From assembly GCA_947497295.1 (NCBI GenBank), contig CANMFU010000002.1, forward strand, positions 372,001-436,000: a stretch of DNA of 64,000 bases. Reading direction: 5' to 3'. Positions 26,911 through 36,200 of this stretch are shown in pieces. This DNA comes from an uncultured Roseovarius sp. Lineage in GTDB: Bacteria; Pseudomonadota; Alphaproteobacteria; Rhodobacterales; Rhodobacteraceae. A program made the translations under genes and the position numbers. A model generated the notes under the pieces. It saw only the letters and a program-made list of their open reading frames with translations, was not told the origin of the DNA and did not search any database. Each line of letters opens with the position of its first letter. The stretch's first letter is position 1.

Positions 26911-28101
26911 ATGAATGAAACCGGAAATTCCGGTGCCGGGAAAGGCGTGTCCGATGGGCACGCGCCGGTGGCCGAAGTGAAGTCCGCCGTAGCGGGCTTT
27001 GCGGGCGAATTGAAGGGCTTTCAGGCCCGGATCGAAGAGCGACTGCAACAACAAGAAGAGAAAATGATCATGTTTGAACGTAAATCCTTTGTGCCTGCGC
27101 GTCCTGTTCTGGCAGGCGGCAATGACGGCCCTGCCCCGCACCAAAAGGCGTTCAACGCCTATCTGCGCTCGGGCGACGATGACGGGCTGCGCGGTCTGGA
27201 GCTGGAAGGCAAGGCGCTGGGCACGGCGATTGCGGGCGATGGCGGCTATCTGGTGGACCCGCAGACGGCCAGCACGATCAAGTCGACGCTGAGCGCGACG
27301 GCATCTATCCGCGCGATTGCGAATGTCGTTGCGGTCGAGGCAACCAGCTTTGACGTGCTGATTGATCATGGCGATGTTGGCCATGGCTGGGCGACCGAGG
27401 CGGCGGGCGTGACCGAGACGGCGACGCCGGGGATCGACCGCATCACAATCCCGCTGCACGAACTGAGCGCGCTGCCCAAGGCGTCACAGCGTCTTCTGGA
27501 CGATTCGGCATTCGACATCGAAGGCTGGCTGGCTGGCCGCATCGCCGACAAGTTTGCGCGTGCCGAGGCTGCGGCGTTTGTCAATGGCAACGGCGTAGAC
27601 AAGCCGACCGGTTTTCTGACCAAACCGAGCGTTGATAACGATGTCTGGACCTGGGGAAATCTGGGCTATGTGCCGACCGGCGCGAATGGCGCGTTTGACG
27701 ATGCGGACGCGGTGATTGATCTGGTCTATGCGCTGGGGGCGCAGTACCGCGCGAACGCGAGCTTTGTCATGAACTCGAAGACCGCAGGCAGCTTGCGCAA
27801 GATGAAGGACGCCGACGGCCGCTTCCTGTGGTCGGACGGTCTGGCGGCGGGCGAACCTGCGCGCCTGCTGGGCTACCCTGTGCTGATCGCCGAGGACATG
27901 CCGGATATGGCCAGCGGTTCGATGTCGGTCGCGTTTGGTGACTTCGGCGCGGGCTATACCGTCGCCGAGCGTCCGGACCTGCGCGTTCTGCGCGACCCCT
28001 TCAGCGCCAAGCCGCATGTTCTGTTCTACGCGACCAAGCGCGTCGGCGGTGACGTCAGCGACTATGCGGCGATCAAGCTGCTGAAATTCGCGACCTCCTA
28101 A
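26911..28101 (+). CDS. GTA g5, HK97-type major capsid protein
   Basis: 396 residues. An N-terminal scaffold-like segment rich in heptads (about residues 20-55, EVKSAVAGFAGELKGFQAR) probably is removed by the g4 protease. The HK97-fold capsid domain follows, with GDGGYLVDPQTASTI, the PTGFLTKPS loop and LLGYPVLIAEDMPD. The ATG at 26911 follows AAGGAG. A structured 265-bp gap follows it, while most other GTA genes overlap. Confidence 0.95.
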   Translation: MNETGNSGAGKGVSDGHAPVAEVKSAVAGFAGELKGFQARIEERLQQQEEKMIMFERKSFVPARPVLAGGNDGPAPHQKAFNAYLRSGDDDGLRGLELEGKALGTAIAGDGGYLVDPQTASTIKSTLSATASIRAIANVVAVEATSFDVLIDHGDVGHGWATEAAGVTETATPGIDRITIPLHELSALPKASQRLLDDSAFDIEGWLAGRIADKFARAEAAAFVNGNGVDKPTGFLTKPSVDNDVWTWGNLGYVPTGANGAFDDADAVIDLVYALGAQYRANASFVMNSKTAGSLRKMKDADGRFLWSDGLAAGEPARLLGYPVLIAEDMPDMASGSMSVAFGDFGAGYTVAERPDLRVLRDPFSAKPHVLFYATKRVGGDVSDYAAIKLLKFATS

Positions 28102-28366
28102 GCGAGGCGCGGATCGGGCGGGGGGATTTGCCTTCGCCCGGGGCGTGCGCCGCCAGTCACTTGATGCGTTGTCCAGCTGCTCCCCTCCGTCCGAGCAACG
28201 TGGGTGGCGCGCGCCTGAACCACCGGAGGGATCCGGGACTGAAGAGTTTCGAGATAGCCCTGGTTCAGGGATGGCTCGAAACGCCGCACACCGCGTGAAC
28301 GTTGCGCAGCGTTTCGCAGAAACCATGACCCAAGCTTTCTGCGAAACGCTTAATCGGAGTTATTCC
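28102..28366 (+). promoter_or_regulatory. Hairpin-rich g5-g6 intergenic region
   Basis: Non-coding gap in the GTA. It contains GTTTCGAG / CTCGAAAC (28246-28253 and 28275-28282) enclosing CCCTG-GTT-CAGGG, and then a perfect 15-bp stem AGCGTTTCGCAGAAA / TTTCTGCGAAACGCT (28308-28322 and 28336-28350) just before the g6 ribosome site. No T-run follows, so these are more likely mRNA processing, stabilising or attenuating structures that favour capsid over downstream gene expression. The region is open in the g6 frame, but the g6 family start is at 28367. Confidence 0.6.
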
Positions 28367-28966
28367 ATGATGTTGATTGAAGAAACCGCCGTGCCGGAAG
28401 CCGCCTTGCCGGTGGCCCAGTTCAAGGCGCATCTGCGGCTGGGAACAGGGTTTTCAGACGATGATGTGCAAGATGCGGTGTTGCAGAGTTTTCTACGCGC
28501 GGCCATCGCGTCGATCGAGGCGCGCACGGGCAAGGTGCTGATCGAGCGGGTATTCTCGTGGGAATTGGTCGCTTGGCGCACCGGTTATGGCCAGGCGCTG
28601 CCAGTGGCGCCGGTGGTGGCGATTGAGGACGTGGTGCTGCGCCACATGTCGGGCAGCGAGGAGGTCGCCAACCCGGCGCATTTCCGGCTGGACAAGGACA
28701 CGCACCGGCCCCGCCTGATGCCGGCGGGAACTGTACTGCCGCCGGTGCCGTCGGGTGGCGCGGTGCTGGTGCGGTTCCGCGCGGGGATGGGCGCGGCGTG
28801 GGGCGATCTGCCGGCCGATCTGGGCCAGGCGGTGCTGCTGCTTGCGGCGCATTACTACGAATATCGTGCGGACACGGCGCTGGGCGGCGGCTGCATGCCC
28901 TTTGGCGTGACCAGCCTGATCGAGCGGTATCGCACCGTGCGGATGCTGGGTGGGGGTGTGATGTGA
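28367..28966 (+). CDS. GTA g6, head-tail connector
   Basis: 199-residue connector protein (gp6-like fold) that extends the portal. N-terminus MMLIEETAVPEAALPVA, then FKAHLRLGTGFSDDDVQDAV and the family end LLLAAHYYEYRADT. GGAG lies 7 bases upstream of the ATG. The 74-codon in-frame extension upstream is rejected, because it is the hairpin region and is not like protein. It overlaps g7 by one base (TGATG). Confidence 0.9.
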   Translation: MMLIEETAVPEAALPVAQFKAHLRLGTGFSDDDVQDAVLQSFLRAAIASIEARTGKVLIERVFSWELVAWRTGYGQALPVAPVVAIEDVVLRHMSGSEEVANPAHFRLDKDTHRPRLMPAGTVLPPVPSGGAVLVRFRAGMGAAWGDLPADLGQAVLLLAAHYYEYRADTALGGGCMPFGVTSLIERYRTVRMLGGGVM

Positions 28967-29304
28967 TGAAGCCTATCAACCTCAAACGGCATCTGGTGCT
29001 GGAGGCACCCGAGCGTATTGCCGATGGCGCGGGTGGTTACGCCGAGACGTGGCAGCCTATCGGCGAAGTCTGGGCCGAGATCATAGCGCGCACGGGGCGC
29101 GAGGTGACGGACGGCACGGCCCAGGTGTCCAGCACGGGCTACAAGATCACGGTACGAGCGGCGCCCTATGGTGCGCCTTCGCGCCCAAAGCCCGAACAGC
29201 GGCTGCGGGATGGCAGCCGTGTTTTCAGGATCGAGGCGGTGACGGAGCGGGACCCCTTGGCCCGATACCTGACCTGCTATGCGCAAGAGGAGGTGGCGGT
29301 ATGA
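28966..29304 (+). CDS. GTA g7, head-tail adaptor (head closure)
   Basis: 112-residue small beta-barrel protein of the phage head-tail adaptor (SPP1 gp16-like) family: LNLK-type start, GGYAETWQPIGEVWAEI, TYKITVR-like strand and final FRIEAVTERD. Start overlaps the g6 stop; its stop overlaps the g8 start (ATGA). A longer frame from 28798 lies within g6 and is rejected. Confidence 0.85.
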   Translation: MKPINLKRHLVLEAPERIADGAGGYAETWQPIGEVWAEIIARTGREVTDGTAQVSSTGYKITVRAAPYGAPSRPKPEQRLRDGSRVFRIEAVTERDPLARYLTCYAQEEVAV

Positions 29305-29708
29305 GCTATGGCGGATCTGCGGCGCTACAGGCGGCGGTTTACGGCCAACTTATCGGCGATGCGGAGCTGTCCGCGCTGGTCGGTGGAGCGATATATGACG
29401 CGCCTCCGGCGGGGGCGTTGCCTTCGCTTTACGTGACATTGGGGCCGGAGGATGTGCGCGACAGATCGGATGGAACGTCGGGCGGCGCCTGGCACCGGTT
29501 CACCGTGTCGGTGATCAGCGATGCCGCCGGATTTGCAGCGGCGAAGCAAGCGGCAGCAGCGGTAGGCGATGCGCTGACGGATGCAGAGCTGACGCTGGAC
29601 CGTGGCCATCTGGCAGCGCTGAATTTTTATCGGGCGCGGGCACGGCGGGATGATCAGCTGCGGCGGATCGACTTGACCTTTCGCGCGCGCGTTCAGGACG
29701 CGGTTTAA
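29301..29708 (+). CDS. GTA g8, tail terminator (DUF3168)
   Basis: 135-residue DUF3168 protein, the tail terminator/completion type. Motifs LQAAVYGQLIGDAELSALVG, IYDAPPAGALPSLYVTLG and a C-terminal RRIDLTFRARV are characteristic. Coupled to g7 by a 4-bp overlap; g9 follows after 24 bp with its own ribosome site. Confidence 0.88.
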   Translation: MSYGGSAALQAAVYGQLIGDAELSALVGGAIYDAPPAGALPSLYVTLGPEDVRDRSDGTSGGAWHRFTVSVISDAAGFAAAKQAAAAVGDALTDAELTLDRGHLAALNFYRARARRDDQLRRIDLTFRARVQDAV

Positions 29709-29732
29709 CCACTTTAATCGGAGATAAAAGAC

Positions 29733-30146
29733 ATGGCAGTTCAAAACGGCAAGGACCTTCTGATCAAGGTTGATCTGACGGGTGACGGTAACTTTGAATC
29801 GGTGGCGGGGCTGCGCGCGACGCGCATCAGCTTCAACGCCGAGAGCGTGGATGTGACGAGCCTGGAGAGCGCGGGCGGTTGGCGCGAATTACTGTCCGGC
29901 GCTGGCGTCAAATCGGCAGCCATCAGCGGATCGGGCATTTTCCGCGATGCGGATTCGGATGAGCGGACGCGGCAGATTTTCTTTGATGGCGAAACGCCCG
30001 CCTTTCAGGTGGTGATCCCCGATTTCGGCATCATTGAGGGGCCGTTTCAGGTGACATCCATCGAATATGCCGGCACGCATGACGGTGAGGCGACCTACGA
30101 GCTGTCGCTGGCATCGGCGGGCCGCATGATTTTCACGGCGATCTGA
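29733..30146 (+). CDS. GTA g9, major tail protein
   Basis: 137-residue major tail tube protein. The segments MAVQNGKDLLIKVDLTGDG, VDVTSLESAGGWREL and GSGIFRDADSDERTR match the TP901-1/GTA major tail family. GGAG precedes the ATG. As a structural protein present in many copies it has its own ribosome site, unlike its overlapped neighbours. Confidence 0.92.
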   Translation: MAVQNGKDLLIKVDLTGDGNFESVAGLRATRISFNAESVDVTSLESAGGWRELLSGAGVKSAAISGSGIFRDADSDERTRQIFFDGETPAFQVVIPDFGIIEGPFQVTSIEYAGTHDGEATYELSLASAGRMIFTAI

Positions 30147-30147
30147 G

Positions 30148-30468
30148 ATGGCAAACCCATGGGCAGGTGAGGTGGCGGTGGTCATCGACGGCGAGCGGCG
30201 CGTGCTGAAGCTGACTTTGGGCGCGTTGGCGGAACTGGAGGCGGGGCTGGCAGCGGGATCGCTGGTGGATCTGGTCGAGCGGTTCGAGGCGGGCGGGTTT
30301 TCGACGCGTGATGTGCTGGCGCTGATCGTCGCCGGGCTGCGCGGCGGCGGCTGGCAGGGGTCCGCTGGTGATCTGATCGCCGCCGAGATCGAAGGCGGGC
30401 CGCTGGCGGCGGCCCGCGCGGCGGCAGAGCTGCTGGCGCGGGCCTTCATGCTGCCGGAGGCGCAATGA
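30148..30468 (+). CDS. GTA g10, tail assembly chaperone-like protein
   Basis: 106 residues, starting one base after g9. It contains GEVAVVIDGERRVLKLTLGALAELE and DVLALIVAGLRGGGW, as in the GTA-associated gp10 family (tail tube/tape chaperone class). Overlaps the next small gene by 4 bp. Confidence 0.85.
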   Translation: MANPWAGEVAVVIDGERRVLKLTLGALAELEAGLAAGSLVDLVERFEAGGFSTRDVLALIVAGLRGGGWQGSAGDLIAAEIEGGPLAAARAAAELLARAFMLPEAQ

Positions 30469-30665
30469 GCGGATTTGATTGGCCGGGATTGATGCAGGCG
30501 GGCTTGCGCGGTCTGGGGCTGAAGCCCGCCGAATTCTGGGCGCTGACCCCGGCGGAGCTGCGGCTGATGCTGGGCGAGGCGCAGGGGGCGGCGCCGCTGG
30601 TGCGAGACCGTCTGGACGCATTGATGCAGGCCTATCCCGATACGCGAGGAGAGAATGATGAGTGA
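30465..30665 (+). CDS. GTA g10.1, small tail assembly chaperone (DUF2376-like)
   Basis: 66 residues with the conserved core FWALTPAELRLMLGE, seen in the short GTA gene between g10 and the tape measure (rcc01693-like). Likely the second half of a g10/g10.1 chaperone pair, but here it has its own ATG with a 4-bp overlap instead of an obvious slippery frameshift site. Confidence 0.82.
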   Translation: MSGFDWPGLMQAGLRGLGLKPAEFWALTPAELRLMLGEAQGAAPLVRDRLDALMQAYPDTRGENDE

Positions 30666-31317
30666 CAGTGAAGACCTTGGCGCGCTGGACGCGCAGTTTG
30701 AGGCGCTGGATGGGTCCTTGGGCGCGGCGACCGATATGGCAGCGGCGTTCAATGCCGAGCTGGGTCGCGTGCGCGGCACGTTTGAGCGGACCGGCTATGA
30801 CGTGGCGACGCTTGATCGTGGGATGAGCCGCGGATTGCGGCGCGCGATTCAGGGCGCCGTTGTGGATGGCGACAGCCTGTCGACATCGCTGCGCACGCTG
30901 GCCAATTCGATGATCAACACGGCGTTCAACGCGGCTGTGAAGCCGGTGACGGAGCACGTTGGCGGGCTGCTGGCCAGCGGGGTAGGTAATCTGGTCGGAG
31001 GCCTGATGCCATTTGCGAATGGGGCCAGTTTTTCGCAGGGGCGCGTGCAGCCTTTTGCCAGTGGCGGCATCGTTAGCGGGCCCGTGACCTTTCCGATGCG
31101 GGGGGGCACTGGCTTGATGGGCGAGGCGGGGCCGGAGGCGATCATGCCGCTGGCGCGCGGCGCAGATGGCAAGCTGGGTGTGCGCGGCGGTGGAGGCGGC
31201 AATGTGAGCGTGGTGATGAACATCCAGACGCCCGATGCTGAAGGGTTCCGGCGCAGTCAGGGCCAGATCGCGGCGCAGATGAGCCGGGCCATCGGGCGCG
31301 GTCAGCGCAATCGGTAA
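30655..31317 (+). CDS. GTA g11, short tail tape-measure protein
   Basis: 220 residues, much shorter than phage tape measures, consistent with the short GTA tail. Features: helical N-terminal half, LRRAIQGAVVDGDSLSTSL, Gly-rich stretch GGLLASGVGNLVGGLMPFANG, then FASGGIVSGPVTFP and GLMGEAGPEAIMPL, the hallmark end of tape measures. A second ATG follows at 30658; GAGGAG serves both. Confidence 0.88.
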   Translation: MMSDSEDLGALDAQFEALDGSLGAATDMAAAFNAELGRVRGTFERTGYDVATLDRGMSRGLRRAIQGAVVDGDSLSTSLRTLANSMINTAFNAAVKPVTEHVGGLLASGVGNLVGGLMPFANGASFSQGRVQPFASGGIVSGPVTFPMRGGTGLMGEAGPEAIMPLARGADGKLGVRGGGGGNVSVVMNIQTPDAEGFRRSQGQIAAQMSRAIGRGQRNR

Positions 31318-31329
31318 GGGAGAAAAACG

Positions 31330-31962
31330 ATGGGTTTTCACGAAGTGAGATTTCCGGCGAACCTGAGCTTCGGCTCGGTCGGCGGGCCTGAGCGGCTGAC
31401 CGATGTGGTGACGTTGGCCAACGGGTTTGAGGAGCGCAACACGCCCTGGCAGCATTCGCGCAGGCGGTATGATGCAGGCGTGGCGATGCGAGGGCTGGAC
31501 GATATTGAAAAGCTGATCGCGTTTTTTGAGGCGCGGCGCGGACAGATCCATGGCTTTCGCTGGAAGGATTGGGCCGATTACAAATCCGGCGGTGCGCTAC
31601 TGGACGTGGCGTATGAAGACCAGATCATCGCCTTTGGCGACGACGTGACTCCCAGCTTTCGACTGATCAAGACCTATCGGTCGGGAGAGCATAGCTATGA
31701 GCGGCCCATAACAAAACCGGTGCGCGGAACCGTGCGGATCGGCATTGGTGGGGACGAGCAGAAGGAGGGCATTCATTACGAGGTAGACACCTCGACTGGG
31801 ATCGTCACGTTCAACCACCCGCCAAATGACGGGGAACGTGTCACGGCTGGGTTTGAGTTCGACGTGCCGGTGCGGTTTGACACGGACCGCGTGATGGTCA
31901 GCGTTTCCAGCTTTCAAGCGGGGGACGCACCGAACGTACCGGTTGTGGAGATCAGGGTATGA
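31330..31962 (+). CDS. GTA g12, distal tail protein (DUF2460)
   Basis: 210 residues of the TIGR02217/DUF2460 family: FHEVRFPANLSFGSVGGPER at the start, QIHGFRWKDWADYKS, and the end DRVMVSVSSFQAGDAPNVPVVE. GGGAG upstream. Overlaps g13 by 4 bp. Distal tail proteins form the ring connecting tube to the hub. Confidence 0.92.
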   Translation: MGFHEVRFPANLSFGSVGGPERLTDVVTLANGFEERNTPWQHSRRRYDAGVAMRGLDDIEKLIAFFEARRGQIHGFRWKDWADYKSGGALLDVAYEDQIIAFGDDVTPSFRLIKTYRSGEHSYERPITKPVRGTVRIGIGGDEQKEGIHYEVDTSTGIVTFNHPPNDGERVTAGFEFDVPVRFDTDRVMVSVSSFQAGDAPNVPVVEIRV

Positions 31963-32846
31963 GCGGGCTGAACGCAGGATTGCATGCGCATTTGCAGACG
32001 GGTGTCACCACGACTTGCCGCGCCTGGGCGCTGGAGCGCAAGGACGGCACGGTTCTGGGGTTTACCGATCATGACGGGCCTTTATTCTTTGACGGGATCA
32101 AATTCCGCGCTGATACCGGCCTGAGTGCTTTGGCGATTCAGCAGACGACCGGTCTGTCGGTAGACAATACTGAAGCCCTGGGGGCGCTGAGCGATGCGTC
32201 GATCCGCGAGGACGATATCGAGGCGGGCCGCTATGACGGCGCTGAGATCCACGCCTGGCTGGTCAACTGGCAAGACGTCGCACAGAGGCATTTGCAATTT
32301 CGCGGGACGATCGGAGAATTGCGCCGGTCTGGCGGGGCGTTTGAAGCGGAACTGCGCGGGCTGACCGAGGCGCTGAACCGTCCGTTGGGGAGGGTGTATC
32401 AGAAGCCGTGCTCGGCTGTGCTGGGCGATGGTGGCTGCCGCTTTGATATGGAAACACCGGGCTATGCCATAGAGCTGGCAGCGGTCGAGATCGGCGGGCG
32501 CCGGGTGTTTCAGTTCGAGGCCTTTGGCGGGTTCGATTCGGGCTGGTTCCAGCATGGGCGGCTCATCGTGCAGGACGGTGCGGCCAAGGGGCTAAGCGGG
32601 GTTATCAAGCGGGACGGGATGATCAATGCGCAGCGCGTGGTCGAGTTGTGGCATCCGCTGCGTGCGAATGTTCGCGCGGGCGATGCGCTGAGGTTAGAGG
32701 CTGGTTGCGACAAGCGTTCGGAGACCTGTCGGCTGAAGTTTCAGAATTTTGCGAATTACCAAGGATTTCCAGACATTCCCGGCGATGATTGGTCGATTTC
32801 GGATCCCTCGAAAGCCGGCAAGCTGAATGGGGGGAGCCGCAGATGA
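31959..32846 (+). CDS. GTA g13, tail hub protein (DUF2163)
   Basis: 295 residues of the TIGR02218/DUF2163 family. N-terminal GVTTTCRAWALERKDGTVLGF, then LGRVYQKPCSAVLGDGGC and the C-terminal CDKRSETCRLKF plus FQNFANYQGFPDIPGDD. Cysteines in these two clusters are reminiscent of the cluster-binding Cys of lambda gpL-like hub proteins; a bound metal or Fe-S cluster is possible but inferred. Overlaps g14 by 4 bp. Confidence 0.9.
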   Translation: MSGLNAGLHAHLQTGVTTTCRAWALERKDGTVLGFTDHDGPLFFDGIKFRADTGLSALAIQQTTGLSVDNTEALGALSDASIREDDIEAGRYDGAEIHAWLVNWQDVAQRHLQFRGTIGELRRSGGAFEAELRGLTEALNRPLGRVYQKPCSAVLGDGGCRFDMETPGYAIELAAVEIGGRRVFQFEAFGGFDSGWFQHGRLIVQDGAAKGLSGVIKRDGMINAQRVVELWHPLRANVRAGDALRLEAGCDKRSETCRLKFQNFANYQGFPDIPGDDWSISDPSKAGKLNGGSRR

Positions 32847-33292
32847 GTGACGTTTTGGGTGATCGCATCGTCAGCGCCGCGCGCGGCTGGATCGGTACGC
32901 CGTATCTGCATCAGGCGTCATGCAAGGGGGCGGGTACTGATTGTCTGGGCCTGCTGCGCGGCGTCTGGCGCGAGGTGCTGGGCGCCGAGCCTGAAGTGCC
33001 GCCGGCCTATTCTATGGATTGGTCGGAGCCTGCCCGCATCGAGGCGCTGTGGCAAGCCGCCCGGCGCCATCTGGCGCCAAAGGCGCTGGCCAATGAGGCG
33101 CCCGGCGACGTGCTGCTGTTTCGCATGCGCGATGGCGCGGTGGCCAAGCATCTGGGTATCGCGGGGCGCATTGGCGCCGACGCGAGCTTTGTCCATGCCT
33201 TTTCGGGCCACGCGGTGATCGAAAGCCCGCTGAGCCTGCCATGGCGGCGCCGCATCGTGGCGCGATTCACATTTCCCGAGGAGCGTAACTGA
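32843..33292 (+). CDS. GTA g14, NlpC/P60 tail peptidase
   Basis: 149 residues. NlpC/P60-type cell-wall hydrolase: catalytic Cys in GTDCLGLLRGVW, His in VAKHLGIAG, and GDVLLFRMRDG between. It probably cleaves peptidoglycan during DNA delivery. The ATG at 32843 overlaps the g13 stop; the frame to 32789 is an artefact of that overlap. Its stop shares one base with the g15 start. Confidence 0.92.
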   Translation: MSDVLGDRIVSAARGWIGTPYLHQASCKGAGTDCLGLLRGVWREVLGAEPEVPPAYSMDWSEPARIEALWQAARRHLAPKALANEAPGDVLLFRMRDGAVAKHLGIAGRIGADASFVHAFSGHAVIESPLSLPWRRRIVARFTFPEERN

Positions 33293-36200
33293 TGGCGACA
33301 ATCTTATTATCTGCCGCAGGCGCGGCTATTGGCGGGTCCATCGGCGGCACCGTGGCTGGCCTGTCAATGGCCGCTATCGGCCGTTTCGCGGGCGGTGTTA
33401 TCGGGCGGTCGATTGATCAGCGGTTGATGGGCCAGGGCTCGGACGTGGTGGACACGGGCCGAGCCAACCGTTTGCGTCTGACCGGGTCCGGTGAAGGCGA
33501 TGCTATTGCGCAGGTATATGGGCGGATGCGCGTGGCCGGGCAGATTATCTGGGCCACGGAGTTTCGCGAGGACGTAAATGTCAGCCGCGCGGGCGGTGGC
33601 AAGGGTGCGCCAAAGGCGCCGAAGGTTAGACAGTTCAGCTATTCAGTGAGCGTTGCGCTGGCGCTTTGTGAGGGCGAGATCAGTCATGTGGGACGGGTCT
33701 GGGCCGATGGCACCGAAGTCGCGCGCGATAGTCTGACAATGCGAGTCTATACAGGCACGCGCGATCAACTTCCCGATCCGAGGATTGAGGCCGTTGAGGG
33801 TGCAGGCACCGTCCCGGCCTATCGCGGCACGGCATATGTCGTGATTGAAGATCTGGAGCTGGGTGACTTTGGCAACCGGGTGCCGCAGTTCACGTTCGAG
33901 GTGACACGCCCATCTCAGGCGGATCAGGATCCTGCGGGGCTGGATCCTGTGCGGTCCGTGCGCGCGGTTGCATTATTGCCGGGCAGCGGCGAATATACCC
34001 TGGCGACGACACCTGTCAGAATGAATTTCGGGCCGGGATCGTCAGCACTGGCGAATGTGAACACGCCATCAGGCAAATCCGATTTCGCAACAGCACTGAC
34101 CAACATGACGGGCGAGCTGCCGCAATGCAGCTCTACCTCTCTGGTGGTCAGCTGGTTTGGTGACGATCTGCGTTGCGGCGATTGTAAACTACGACCTAAA
34201 GTCGAGCAAAAGAAATACGATTCCAGCAACATGCCTTGGTCGGTGGCTGGCCTTACACGCAGTACTGCAGTGCAAGTGCCGCAGGTCGATGGCAGAACAA
34301 TATATGGCGGCACGCCGACCGATGAATCCGTTATCGAAGCGATTGAGGCGCTGAAGTCTGCCGGGCAGGATGTGATGTTCTATCCGTTCATCCTGATGGA
34401 TCAAATGCAAGGTAACGCTTTGCCGGACCCGTACAGTGAGACGGACGGCCAACCGCCGCTGCCGTGGCGCGGGCGCATCACCCTGTCCGAAGCGCCGGGA
34501 CGAGCAGGTAGCCCTGACGGCGGTCCGGGCGCCGACGCCGAAGTGGCCGCGTTTTTTGGAATGGCGGCCGCAAGTGATTTTCTATTGACTGCGCAATTGC
34601 CACCGCCGCCCCCGCGCCCATTTGTGCCGGGCCAGGATCGCCCGCCGTTTCAGTGGCCCCTATCAGGCGCGACAACGGCGCCGGGACCGGTCCGATACAC
34701 AGGGCCGGACGAGTGGAGCTATCGGCGGTTCATTCTGCACAACGCTGCGCTGTGCGCTGCCGCCGACGGCGTCGAGAGTTTTTGCATCGGATCAGAAATG
34801 CGCGGGCTGACGCAGATCCGCGGCGCCGGTGGCAGCTTTCCTGCTGTTGCGGCGCTGATTGCATTGGCCGCCGAAGTGCGCGCTTTGCTTGGGCCTGACG
34901 TAAAGATCGGCTACGCTGCAGATTGGTCCGAGTATTTCGGATATCAGCCTCAGGACGGAACCGGCGACAGGTATTTCCACCTTGATCCGCTCTGGGCGGA
35001 TGACAACATCGACTTCATCGGAATCGACAATTACATGCCGCTATCAGACTGGCGGGATGGCGTCGATCACGCCGATGCTGGCTCTGGGTCAATCTATGAT
35101 CTGGATTACCTCAAGGACAATATAGAGGGTGGCGAAGGTTATGACTGGTTCTATCATTCGTCTGAGGCCCGGGCGGCGCAGATCCGCACTCCGATCACTG
35201 ACGACGCGTACGGGGAGCCCTGGATCTGGCGCTACAAGGATATACGCAATTGGTGGCTGAACGGGCATCATGACCGGATCGGCGGCGTACGCGCTGCACT
35301 GCCAAGCGCGTGGGTGCCCGGCTCAAAGCCGATTCGCTTTACCGAGATTGGCTGTGCTGCTGTCGATAAAGGTACGAATGAGCCCAATAAATTCGTCGAC
35401 GCGAAATCGTCGGAATCGGCTTTGCCGCATTTCTCGGATGGCAGGCGAGATGAATTGATTCAGCGGCAATACCTCCGCGCAATGCGCGATTATTGGACTG
35501 ATCCGGTCCATAATCCGGTTTCAGTGGAATATGGCGCGCCGATGATCGACATGGACCGCGCGTATGTCTGGGCGTGGGATGCAAGACCGTTTCCATTTTT
35601 TCCGAACAATCAGGGACTGTGGGATGATGGGCGCAACCATGGGCTGGGGCATTGGATCACGGGACGAACTTCATCCCGGTCACTGGCATCGGTGGTCGAG
35701 GAAATCACAGCGCGCGCCGGTTTGCAGCATGTCGATACCTCAAAGCTACACGGATACGTGAGCGGGTACATCGTTGATCAGGTCGCAGATGCGCGCTCGG
35801 CGCTTCAGCCCTTGATGCTGCGCTACGGGTTTGATGCGGTTGAGCGCGACGGTGTCTTAATGTTTCGCATGCGCGATGGTCTGGCCGATACGCGGATCGG
35901 CATCGATCATCTGGTTCGCGATGGCGAAAGTGGCTCGCGGCTGGACGAAACCCGCGCCGGCGCGGCAGAAATTGCTGGCCGTGTACGCCTGCGATTCATT
36001 GAGGCGGATGGCGATTTCGAAGTTATCGCAGAGGAGGCGATCCTGCCGGATATCGCAACGCATGCTGTGTCCACGTCGGAAATTCCACTGGCGATGACGC
36101 GGGCCGAGGGCCGGGCCGTGACCGAGCGGTGGCTGTCAGAGGCGCGGGTGTCGACCGATACAGTGCGGTTGACGCTGCCGCCATCGCAACTGGCGCTGGG

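Noticed and set aside
28145..28366. N-terminal extension of GTA g6 by 74 codons
   Set aside because: The stretch is hairpin-rich, not protein-like, and a ribosome site stands before the family-typical start at 28367.
30133..31551. 472-codon minus-strand frame across GTA g10-g12
   Set aside because: Antisense shadow; Arg/His/Gln-rich and spans several well-identified GTA genes.
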